Source: Syntrophaceae bacterium UBA2192 (GTDB taxonomy: Bacteria; Desulfobacterota; Syntrophia; Syntrophales; UBA2192). From it: a stretch of 10,626 nucleotides of DNA. The DNA is taken from assembly GCA_002327315.1 (NCBI GenBank), contig DCVI01000179.1, positions 1 to 10,626 on the forward strand, given 5' to 3'. The position numbers and the translations under genes were made by a program. The notes below the pieces were generated by a model that saw only the letters and a program-made list of their open reading frames with translations, had not been told where the DNA came from and searched no databases. Below are positions 1-8,236 of the stretch, one piece after another. Every line of letters starts with the position of its first letter. Position 1 is the stretch's first letter.

Positions 1-19
1 CCCTGAACCCTGGACCCTG
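1..19 (-). repeat. Heptamer tandem repeat after a stop codon (array 1, cut by window edge)
   Basis: Read on the minus strand, the bases directly after the TAA stop of the 148-aa gene form 7-bp units: CAGGGTC, CAGGGTT, then CAGGG cut off by the window edge. There is no spacer between stop codon and first unit. The unit matches the CAGGNNN pattern of the two arrays near 1842-1877 and 1926-1953. A period of 7 does not fit coding sequence. The true length is unknown because the array runs out of the window. Confidence 0.6.
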
Positions 20-466
20 TTACAGGTAATCGCCTCGACGGAATTTGATCGCCTCCACAGAGGCGGTGATGACAAGCCGGTTGAGGAAATCACGGAAATC
101 ATCGTCTTCGGGCAGATTTTCGATATAGGGGCTCAGCTCGTCGGCCCGGTCCTCGATCGCCTTCATGGAGATATAGGCATCCTGCAGCGGCAGGCCGGAG
201 CCCGAAATTCTTTCCTGGTAGCTCTCCAGGAGATCGAGAAGCCGATCGGCTCGCCCGACAAGCTCCTTTTTGTCCGCGGCCGGGATGAAGACTGCGATGC
301 CGCCGGCCGGAGGCAGGCTCTGGAGGGGGCCGGGTGCTGACGCTGACATGGATCTGGAGATGGTTTGTTCTAAAATATCCCCGAAACGCTCTCCCATCGG
401 GTCTGCGTTTTTCTTCTTGCCGCCAGGCGGAGGGTGTTGAAGGCTGTCCGTTCGCTCGATCTTCAT
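20..466 (-). CDS. Hypothetical protein, 148 aa, helical C-terminal domain
   Basis: I do not recognise this protein. Residues 1-25 are basic and Pro/Gly-rich and look disordered. Residues 40-58 form an Ala/Pro/Ser linker. Residues 65-147 look like a compact helical domain rich in acidic and leucine residues, ending in a conserved-looking tail (ITASVEAIKFRRGDYL). No signal peptide or membrane segment is visible, so it is probably cytoplasmic. The ATG at 466 has a GGGGATGA-type Shine-Dalgarno at 471-478. It lies 24 bp downstream of the 68-aa gene on the same strand, so the two are probably co-transcribed. The array of heptamers starts right after its TAA. Real coding is supported by the good ribosome site, the uninterrupted frame and a sensible composition; the function is open. 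Confidence 0.72.
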   Translation of the reverse strand: MKIERTDSLQHPPPGGKKKNADPMGERFGDILEQTISRSMSASAPGPLQSLPPAGGIAVFIPAADKKELVGRADRLLDLLESYQERISGSGLPLQDAYISMKAIEDRADELSPYIENLPEDDDFRDFLNRLVITASVEAIKFRRGDYL

Positions 467-490
467 GGTTTCATCCCCGAATTGATCTTC

Positions 491-697
491 TCACTCCTTC
501 TTATCGTCAGATCGCCTCTCCCGGTTTAGCTTTTCTTTGTGCAATTTATCCTTCTCCAGCTGACAGTCCCTGCACCATTGCGTGGTTCCGCATTGTCCCT
601 TGCAGTTTTCCCAGAGCTCGTCCGGTACACGCAGCTTTTTCTCTCCCGTTATCCGATCGCGCAGCGCCGGGGCCGCCGTCTTTTCTTTCATGGTCAT
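491..697 (-). CDS. Small Cys-cluster protein, 68 aa, unknown function
   Basis: This is a small, highly charged protein with four cysteines in the middle, spaced C-x3-C-x5-C-x2-C (CKGQCGTTQWCRDC, residues 32-45). The cluster would suit one bound metal, zinc or possibly iron, but that is inference. The tail is a Lys/Glu/Arg-rich stretch likely to be helical. I chose the ATG at 697 because GGACAGGA (704-711) sits 6 nt upstream. A longer reading from a TTG at 742 would add 15 residues but has no comparable ribosome site. It is the first gene of a likely two-gene unit with the 148-aa protein and is divergent from the AI-2E-family gene. I do not recognise the family. Confidence 0.6.
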   Translation of the reverse strand: MTMKEKTAAPALRDRITGEKKLRVPDELWENCKGQCGTTQWCRDCQLEKDKLHKEKLNRERRSDDKKE

Positions 698-750
698 GCA
701 AGTTCCTGTCCAGAAATAAACAGCGCACGGATCGGAATTCAAATAATCAT

Positions 751-779
751 TTCAATTCGATGCGATGTTCTGGTATGCT
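751..779 (+). promoter_or_regulatory. Putative sigma70 promoter of the AI-2E-family gene
   Basis: TTCAAT (751-756) and TATGCT (774-779) are separated by exactly 17 bp, and the -10 box is preceded by TGG, an extended -10 (TGN) element. Transcription would start near 786, leaving a leader of about 23 nt before the ATG at 809. The -35 box is weak (3 of 6). The whole divergent gap (698-808) is only 111 bp. On the minus strand the best candidate for the small-gene pair is TTGAAT with a poor -10 at 17 bp, too weak to call. Confidence 0.42.
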
Positions 780-808
780 GAAAAAAATGTGCGATTAGGC
801 AAATTATC

Positions 809-1840
809 ATGGAAATGCAGAAAATTCGAAAAAATATTTTCCTGGCGATCCTCATGATCGGGACGGTGGCCTTTCTCTGCCTGTTGAAGCCATTTGCCTA
901 TCCCATTTTCTGGGCTGCCGTCATCGCAGGCATTTTCGGCCCGCTGTACAAGGGACTCAACCGCAGGCTCAAGCACCCGAACCTGAGCACGGCGATCATC
1001 TTGTTCGTGGTTCTTTTCGTCATCATTCTGCCGCTCGCCGCGATAACCAGCGTTCTTCTGGCACAGGCCATCGACATGTACTCCGCCCTGAAGGATACGG
1101 ATGACATTCAGCAGAAAGCCCAGGGGGTCATTAACCTTCTCAAAGGCAATCCTTATCTTCAAAAGCTCGACCTGGACGAAAAGGCGCTGACCGAGAAGTT
1201 TTACGATGTTTCCGGAAGCATTTCAAAATATATCGTGGGGTATCTGACGGACGTGACGCAGAACACCCTTCTTCTTCTCATCAACTTCGTCGTCATGCTT
1301 TATTGCCTCTTTTTCTTCGTCCGTGACGGAGACAAACTCCTGCGGAGTTCCTTCTACATCTTCGAGTTGAAGGACGAGATCGGGGACCGTCTCTACAAGC
1401 GCTTCACGTCGACGGCACGGGCTACGCTTAAAGGCACACTCATTATCGGTCTGATCCAGGGCACCATGGGGGGAATTCTCTTCTGGGCCGTCGGGATCAA
1501 CAGCGCCATTGTCTGGGGGGTGATCATGATCCTCGCCGCCATGATCCCGGGCATCGGATGTGCCATCATCTGGGCACCGGCGGCGCTCATCTTGCTGGCC
1601 ACAGGCCACATCTTGGAGGGTATTGTCGTTGTCACCGTGGGCTCCCTTGTGATCAGCTCGATCGACAATATCCTGAGGCCCTTGCTTGTCGGCAAGGACA
1701 CCCAGATGCACCCGCTTCTTATCTTCCTTTCCACCATCGGCGGCATTGCCGTCTTCGGGGTATCGGGGTTCGTCATCGGGCCGATCATCACGGCGTTGCT
1801 GGCGACCCTCTGGGAAATCTACGAGAAACACTACCAGTAA
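809..1840 (+). CDS. AI-2E family transporter (PerM/YdiK-like membrane protein)
   Basis: A polytopic inner-membrane protein of the AI-2E/UPF0118 family, 343 aa, close to the family's usual 340-380. Hydrophobic segments lie at about 9-45 (two helices), 61-88, 150-171, 207-230, 232-264, 267-285 and 303-334. The hydrophilic part between about 89 and 145 matches the family's extra-membrane region. Family hallmarks are visible in the C-terminal half: MIPGIG at 245-250, DNILRP at 286-291, then GG..FG..G at 311-320 followed by GP. Members have been linked to autoinducer-2 export or to sodium/proton antiport, so the substrate cannot be named from sequence. The ATG at 809 lacks a strong Shine-Dalgarno; an ATG at 815 is possible. 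It is a single-gene unit, convergent with carB, and a heptamer array starts 1 nt after its stop. Confidence 0.93.
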   Translation: MEMQKIRKNIFLAILMIGTVAFLCLLKPFAYPIFWAAVIAGIFGPLYKGLNRRLKHPNLSTAIILFVVLFVIILPLAAITSVLLAQAIDMYSALKDTDDIQQKAQGVINLLKGNPYLQKLDLDEKALTEKFYDVSGSISKYIVGYLTDVTQNTLLLLINFVVMLYCLFFFVRDGDKLLRSSFYIFELKDEIGDRLYKRFTSTARATLKGTLIIGLIQGTMGGILFWAVGINSAIVWGVIMILAAMIPGIGCAIIWAPAALILLATGHILEGIVVVTVGSLVISSIDNILRPLLVGKDTQMHPLLIFLSTIGGIAVFGVSGFVIGPIITALLATLWEIYEKHYQ

Positions 1841-1841
1841 A

Positions 1842-1877
1842 CAGGGACCAAGGACCAGGGACCAGGGTGTAGGGTCC
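1842..1877 (+). repeat. Heptamer tandem repeat after a stop codon (array 2, five units)
   Basis: Five 7-bp units plus one base follow the TAA (1838-1840) after a single A. Units 1 and 3 are CAGGGAC, unit 2 CAAGGAC, unit 4 CAGGGTG, unit 5 TAGGGTC. It points in the sense direction of the AI-2E-family gene and ends just before the bidirectional terminator. It shares the CAGG core and the 7-bp period with the arrays at 1-19 and 1926-1953. Confidence 0.75.
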
Positions 1878-1883
1878 ACGCAT

Positions 1884-1926
1884 AAAAAAAGGATCGGGGA
1901 GATGAATTCCCGATCCTTTCGTTTTT
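1884..1926. terminator. Bidirectional intrinsic terminator between convergent genes
   Basis: AAAGGATCGGG (1888-1898) and CCCGATCCTTT (1909-1919) form a perfect 11-bp stem with a 10-nt loop that can close further by a G-T and an A-T pair. On the plus strand a T-rich tail (TTTCGTTTTT, 1917-1926) follows, stopping the AI-2E-family transcript. On the minus strand the run of As at 1884-1890 becomes a T-tract, stopping carB. It serves both convergent genes. Confidence 0.88.
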
Positions 1927-1953
1927 GACCTGTTGCCTGTAGCCTGTTGCCTG
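1926..1953 (-). repeat. Heptamer tandem repeat after the carB stop (array 3, four units)
   Basis: On the minus strand, 3 nt after the carB TAA (1957-1959), four 7-bp units follow: CAGGCAA at units 1 and 3, CAGGCTA at unit 2, CAGGTCA at unit 4. They lie in carB's sense direction, between its stop codon and the shared terminator. Together with array 2 this gives a mirror-symmetric layout: stop, array, terminator, array, stop. Confidence 0.75.
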
Positions 1954-1956
1954 TCT

Positions 1957-5157
<3,201 letters not shown>

Positions 5158-5187
5158 GTTGTGATCCCCCTCGTTTTCTATGGTGAA

Positions 5188-5208
5188 ACGGAAGGCGATG
5201 CCGTCCGT
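5188..5208 (-). other. Small hairpin in the carB leader
   Basis: In the predicted carB 5' leader, ACGGA and TCCGT pair as an outer 5-bp stem, one mismatch follows, and GGC/GCC pair around a 3-nt loop. Only three Ts follow, so it is a poor terminator. It lies 16 nt before the Shine-Dalgarno and could affect leader folding or message stability. No leader peptide is visible. Its role is unknown. Confidence 0.35.
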
Positions 5209-5243
5209 AAGTTCCTTTGAATACAGGATATTAAGGCGGAGGA

Positions 5244-5272
5244 ACTATAAGGGAGACGCCCCGTTTAGTCAA
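5244..5272 (-). promoter_or_regulatory. Sigma70-type promoter of carB
   Basis: On the minus strand TTGACT (5267-5272) and TATAGT (5244-5249) each match consensus at five of six positions, with an ideal 17-bp spacer. Transcription should start near 5237, giving a leader of roughly 80 nt. The promoter lies in the 190-bp gap between the comEA-like gene and carB, which otherwise holds only the leader hairpin. It implies carB is transcribed on its own. Confidence 0.8.
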
Positions 5273-5347
5273 GGCAAAACTCAGTGTGAGAGGGAAATAA
5301 TGAAGAAGGGAACGGATATCGAAAGGTTGCAAAGCCGTAATGGAGGT

Positions 5348-5917
5348 TCAGCACCCGATGCAGACATATCTCCTGAGCTTCTCGATGCGTTTCTCCTTGA
5401 TCCCCTTGACCCGCATGAGATCCTCGAGCTTGCCGAATGTTCCGTTGAGTCTTCGTTCCTCGACGACCCTTTCGGCAGTTTTCTCTCCGATCCCGGGGAC
5501 GAGGACGAGATCCTCAAAAGATGAACGGTTGAGGTCGATGGGGATTCCGAGGGCAAGGCGCTTGTCTGCGGACATGGGTTCAACGGAAATTCCATGGGGG
5601 CCCGACGTCAGGGTAACCGTCGTCGCCGACCGGAGTGTGGGGGCTCGGCGTGTCTCCCCGTTTACGCCTGCAGCCTTGATTCCGGCCATGTCCAGGAACC
5701 CGGCCAAGGTGGCTCCCTTCGGGATGAAGTAGACACCGTTGCGGCCTGACTCGCCGGCGATCTCCACGGCGATCGTTCCGGGCTTATCGATGGTGAAAGG
5801 GATGTTCGGGTCGGAGGGTTCGCGCGGGATCCCCGATGGCAGGGCGATAAAAATGACAAGGACCGTAACGGCCAGAAGGGCGAAGCTTCCGAAGACCTGC
5901 TCCCTGCCTGCTTTCAT
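5348..5917 (-). CDS. ComEA-like protein: membrane anchor, SLBB-like domain, helix-hairpin-helix
   Basis: A 189-aa envelope protein. Residues 9-28 form one hydrophobic helix, an uncleaved anchor or signal. Residues about 48-105 resemble an SLBB domain (GVYFIPKGATLAGFLDMAG). Residues 128-186 are a ComEA-type helix-hairpin-helix pair: DLNRSSFEDL, LVPGIGEKTAERVVEERR, then FGKLEDLMRVKGIKEKRIEKL. This is the layout of ComEA, the DNA receptor for uptake in competent bacteria, though many such proteins in non-competent species are uncharacterised. The chain ends in CIGC, an unusual terminal CxxC. The ATG at 5917 has a GGGG-rich Shine-Dalgarno just upstream. It follows lysC after an intrinsic terminator, with no clear promoter between. 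DNA binding is likely; a role in transformation is inference. Confidence 0.88.
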   Translation of the reverse strand: MKAGREQVFGSFALLAVTVLVIFIALPSGIPREPSDPNIPFTIDKPGTIAVEIAGESGRNGVYFIPKGATLAGFLDMAGIKAAGVNGETRRAPTLRSATTVTLTSGPHGISVEPMSADKRLALGIPIDLNRSSFEDLVLVPGIGEKTAERVVEERRLNGTFGKLEDLMRVKGIKEKRIEKLRRYVCIGC

Positions 5918-5937
5918 GATCCCCTGCCCTCGTGGGT

Positions 5938-5976
5938 AAAAAGCCGGACAAATCCGTTGAGACAGACCCGTCCGGC
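5938..5976 (-). terminator. Intrinsic terminator after lysC
   Basis: On the minus strand GCCGGAC (5970-5976) pairs with GTCCGGC (5943-5949) around a 20-nt loop and is followed by TTTTT (5938-5942). The stem is GC-rich, but the loop is large. It lies 24 bp after the lysC stop and its T-tract ends 20 bp before the start of the comEA-like gene, so it may act as a partial terminator within a longer transcript. Confidence 0.55.
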
Positions 5977-6000
5977 CCTGGCTTCAGGAGGCGATCGATT

Positions 6001-7221
6001 TCACTTCCGGTCCAGCCCGAAGGTTTCGTGCAGGACCATGACGGCAAGTTCCGTGTACTTGGACTCGATGACACAGGAGATCTTGATCTCCGAGGTGCTG
6101 ATCATGAGGATGTTGATGCCTTCCTTGGCAAGGGCCGCAAACATCCTGGAGGCGACCCCGGCGTGGCTGCGCATGCCCACCCCGATGATGGATACCTTAG
6201 AGATGTTCTGGTCATACTGGACCCCCTGGGCTCCGATCTCCGTGGCGACGGGACCGATCAGGCGCTCCACCTCTTTCATGTCCTTCTTGGAGACGGTGAA
6301 GGAGAGATCCGTGAAGGCTTCAACGCTGGCATTCTGGATAATCATGTCGACGGGGATGTTGCGGTCCGACAACGTCGTGAAAAGACGGGCGGCGATCCCG
6401 GGCCGGTCCGGAACGCGAACGACAGTGACCTTCGCCTGATCCCTGTCATAGGTGACTCCCGACACAACAACTGCTTCCATTTCCTCATCCTCCTTGGTAA
6501 CCAGAGTGCCTTCATCATCGGTGAACGACGATTTTACGTAAACGGGGACATCGTATTTCTTTGCCAGTTCCACCGAACGCGGATGGAGTACCTTGGCCCC
6601 TGCGCTGGCCATTTCCAGCATTTCGTCGTAGGAGACCTTGGCAAGCTTGCGGGCCGAGCGGCAGATGTTCGGGTCCGTTGTGTAGACCCCGTCCACATCG
6701 GTGTAGATCTCGCATACATCGGCTTTCAGGGCAGCCGCCAGCGCCACGGCACTCGTGTCGGATCCCCCGCGGCCCAGCGTCGTGACGTGATTTTCCGTAT
6801 CGACACCCTGGAAACCGGCCACCACGACGATGTGCCCTTTCTTCAGCTCTTTTTCGATTTCCCGGGTATCGACCTTGAGAATCCGCGCTTTCGTGTGGGC
6901 GCGGTCCGTGTGAATCTTGACCTGATGGGCCAGGAAGGATCGGGCCTTGTGCCCCATCCGGTGGAGCGTGAGGGCAAGCAGCGTCACCGTGACCTGCTCG
7001 CCCGTGGCGATCAGGGCATCGTATTCCCGCTCGTCAGGCTTGCTCTCCGATGCCTGATTGGCCAGCCCGATGAGGCGGTCCGTCTCACCCGCCATGGCCG
7101 ACAACACGACGACCAGGTTATTGCCCCCTTCTTTTGCTCGGATGACCCGATCGGCTACGTTCCGGATCTTCTCCAGGTTGGCAACGGACGTCCCGCCGTA
7201 TTTTTGCACGATCAACGCCAT
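6001..7221 (-). CDS. lysC: Aspartate kinase (monofunctional, two ACT domains)
   Basis: Aspartokinase, 406 aa, phosphorylates aspartate, the first step toward lysine, threonine, methionine and diaminopimelate. Residues 1-235 are the kinase domain: VQKYGGTSV at 5-13, SAMAGETDRLI at 41-51, TTLGRGGSDTS at 147-157, YTDVDGVYTTDP at 173-184. Two ACT domains follow (about 265-335 and 345-406), the usual site of feedback control by lysine and/or threonine. The length equals the alpha subunit of the Bacillus/Corynebacterium alpha2beta2 enzymes, and an internal start suggests a separate beta chain (see 6478-6495). I chose the ATG at 7221 because AGGAGG lies 9 nt upstream and the protein then begins at the family's MALIVQKYGG; an in-frame ATG at 7311 adds 30 residues without a ribosome site. 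It lies 149 bp downstream of tsaE, and a terminator follows it. Confidence 0.97.
   Translation of the reverse strand: MALIVQKYGGTSVANLEKIRNVADRVIRAKEGGNNLVVVLSAMAGETDRLIGLANQASESKPDEREYDALIATGEQVTVTLLALTLHRMGHKARSFLAHQVKIHTDRAHTKARILKVDTREIEKELKKGHIVVVAGFQGVDTENHVTTLGRGGSDTSAVALAAALKADVCEIYTDVDGVYTTDPNICRSARKLAKVSYDEMLEMASAGAKVLHPRSVELAKKYDVPVYVKSSFTDDEGTLVTKEDEEMEAVVVSGVTYDRDQAKVTVVRVPDRPGIAARLFTTLSDRNIPVDMIIQNASVEAFTDLSFTVSKKDMKEVERLIGPVATEIGAQGVQYDQNISKVSIIGVGMRSHAGVASRMFAALAKEGINILMISTSEIKISCVIESKYTELAVMVLHETFGLDRK
6478..6495 (-). promoter_or_regulatory. Internal ribosome site and ATG for an aspartokinase beta subunit
   Basis: Inside lysC, AAGGAGG (6489-6495) lies 8 nt before the in-frame ATG at codon 248 (6478-6480). 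This is as strong a Shine-Dalgarno as any in the window. Translation from here would give a 159-aa protein of exactly the two ACT domains (6001-6480). In B. subtilis aspartokinase II and C. glutamicum LysC, a beta subunit of about 160-170 aa is made from an internal start at the same domain boundary. That this ATG is used here is inference. Confidence 0.68.
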
Positions 7222-7260
7222 GAAATCGATCCTCCTGAAAACGATTGCACGCGCAGTCCC

Positions 7261-7287
7261 CTCAGCACCTGACCTGAGCCAGTCGAA
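7261..7287. repeat. Possible short interspersed palindromic element in the tsaE-lysC gap
   Basis: On the plus strand CTCAG (7261-7265) and CTGAG (7274-7278) form a short inverted repeat, followed by GCCAGTCGAA. Read on the minus strand, TTCGACTGGCTCAGG is very close to the TTCGACAGGCTCAGG-type intergenic repeat I recall from many bacterial genomes. A single copy is seen here, so this is only a resemblance. Confidence 0.25.
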
Positions 7288-7341
7288 CGTTGCTGCGGGC
7301 GTTGCGCGCATAATGACAGATCGTTCACTTCCTTACGGTTT

Positions 7342-7371
7342 ACATTCCTGGCACCTTGGCGCCAGGAATGT
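7342..7371. other. Perfect 11-bp inverted repeat at the tsaE stop codon
   Basis: ACATTCCTGGC (7342-7352) and GCCAGGAATGT (7361-7371) form a perfect 11-bp stem with an 8-nt loop. The stem overlaps the last base of the tsaE TAA stop (7371-7373). On the minus strand no T-tract follows, so it is not a classical terminator of tsaE. The T-rich side faces the plus strand, where there is no gene to end. It may protect the 3' end of a processed message or bind a protein. The rest of the 149-bp tsaE-lysC gap shows no convincing promoter. Confidence 0.6.
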
Positions 7372-7826
7372 TATTTTAGAATCTCCTCGAGTTTCCTGAT
7401 TTTCTCCCCGGGTCCCTCCAGGATCATTTCCCGGGTGTTTTCGTCGATGTATCGCATGCGGACAAAAAGGGTCTTTGCCGGCAGGATGTCCCGGATTTTC
7501 TCGGCCCACTCGATCACGATGATCCCGCCGCCGTAGAAAACCTCCTCGTAGCCCATGTCCTCCAGGTCCCGGGGTCCCGAAAGCCGGTAGACATCGAGGT
7601 GAAATAGGGGAATCTTCCCCGGGTACTCGTTGATCAGGGTAAACGTGGGACTCACCACGGGGACGTTTTCCGCGACACCCATCCCCTTCGCCAACCCCTG
7701 GGTGAGGCAGGTTTTCCCGGAGCCCAGCTCCCCGATGAGGGCCACGATGTCCCCTCTTTCGAGGATCGCTCCGATGAGCCGGCCCATCTCCAGAGTCCTC
7801 TCCCGACTATCAGAAATCAGCTTCAA
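7371..7826 (-). CDS. tsaE: tRNA threonylcarbamoyladenosine biosynthesis ATPase TsaE
   Basis: Small P-loop ATPase of the TsaE/YjeE family, 151 aa (E. coli 153). It works with TsaB and TsaD to place the t6A modification at position 37 of ANN-decoding tRNAs in the cytoplasm. Visible motifs: Walker A GELGSGKT at 32-39, SPTFTLINEY at 59-68, HLDVYRL at 76-82 and IEWAEK at 105-110. The start is a TTG either way. TTG at 7832 would overlap the acpS stop (TTGA), but its Shine-Dalgarno would be only 1 nt away. TTG at 7826 has GAGAGGA (7834-7840) at the ideal 7 nt, so I prefer it. It is tightly coupled to acpS. Many relatives carry nnrD between acpS and tsaE; here it is absent. Confidence 0.95.
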   Translation of the reverse strand: MKLISDSRERTLEMGRLIGAILERGDIVALIGELGSGKTCLTQGLAKGMGVAENVPVVSPTFTLINEYPGKIPLFHLDVYRLSGPRDLEDMGYEEVFYGGGIIVIEWAEKIRDILPAKTLFVRMRYIDENTREMILEGPGEKIRKLEEILK

Positions 7827-7828
7827 AA

Positions 7829-8236
7829 TCAAATCCTCTCTGCCGGCTTTTCGCCTTCGTCTTGTCCCGTCTCGAAGACGACGAATGCAACGGCGTATTC
7901 GGCCGTGTGGGAGATGCTGACATGGACCTTTCGGATTTTTTTACCGTCCAGTTTTTTTCGAATGCTATCGGAAAACCGGAAAACCGGCTTCCCCGCCCGG
8001 TCATTGAGAAGTTCGATCTCGTGCCAGCGAATGCCCCTGGCCGATCCCATGCACTTGATGAAGGCTTCCTTGGCGGCAAAGCGGGCGGTAAAGCGCAGTG
8101 CCTCGTCCCGGTGCCGCCGGCAGTACTGGGCCTCGCGGGAGGAAAAGATCCTCGTCACGAACCGCTCCCCCCATCGTTCGAGTGAGGCTTTTATCCTTTT
8201 CACATCGGCTATGTCCATCCCCACGGCATCGATCAT
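7829..8236 (-). CDS. acpS: Holo-[acyl-carrier-protein] synthase
   Basis: AcpS, 135 aa (family usually 120-130), transfers 4'-phosphopantetheine from CoA to the serine of acyl carrier protein, activating it for fatty acid and phospholipid synthesis. The magnesium-binding Asp8 (GMDIADVKRI) and Glu57 (RFAAKEAFIKCMG, 52-64) are present, as is the C-terminal SISHTAEYAVA (107-117). The last dozen residues are a charged tail beyond the core fold. The ATG at 8236 overlaps the folP TGA by 4 nt (ATGA), and AGGAGG stands 5 nt upstream, so it is translationally coupled to folP. Confidence 0.97.
   Translation of the reverse strand: MIDAVGMDIADVKRIKASLERWGERFVTRIFSSREAQYCRRHRDEALRFTARFAAKEAFIKCMGSARGIRWHEIELLNDRAGKPVFRFSDSIRKKLDGKKIRKVHVSISHTAEYAVAFVVFETGQDEGEKPAERI

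Noticed and set aside
698..742. A 15-residue N-terminal extension of the Cys-cluster protein from a TTG
   Set aside because: The ATG at 697 has a well-spaced GGACAGGA ribosome site, and the TTG has no comparable one. The extension would also use up the promoter space of the divergent gap.
1223..1879. A 218-codon minus-strand frame opposite the AI-2E-family gene
   Set aside because: It has a highly charged, His/Asp/Gly-rich composition, is antisense to a clear membrane protein, and crosses the heptamer array.
1..1953. The heptamer arrays as a CRISPR
   Set aside because: Units are 7 bp with no spacers, and no cas genes are near.
5180..5524. A 114-codon plus-strand frame across the carB promoter and the comEA-like gene
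   Set aside because: It runs over a strong minus-strand promoter and into the helix-hairpin-helix coding region; no family features are seen.
5932..7272. A 446-codon open frame on the plus strand opposite lysC
   Set aside because: It is antisense to a full-length aspartokinase with every motif intact. Its translation is rich in Asp, His, Gly and Arg and shows no recognisable motif, typical of a mirror frame in GC-rich genes.
7222..7311. A longer lysC starting at an upstream ATG (adds 30 residues)
   Set aside because: The ATG at 7221 has AGGAGG and gives the usual family N-terminus, while the upstream ATG has no ribosome site.
7222..7370. A riboswitch (for example lysine-responsive) in the lysC leader
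   Set aside because: The gap is 149 nt and already contains the tsaE-end inverted repeat. I see no multi-helix conserved core or terminator before the lysC Shine-Dalgarno.
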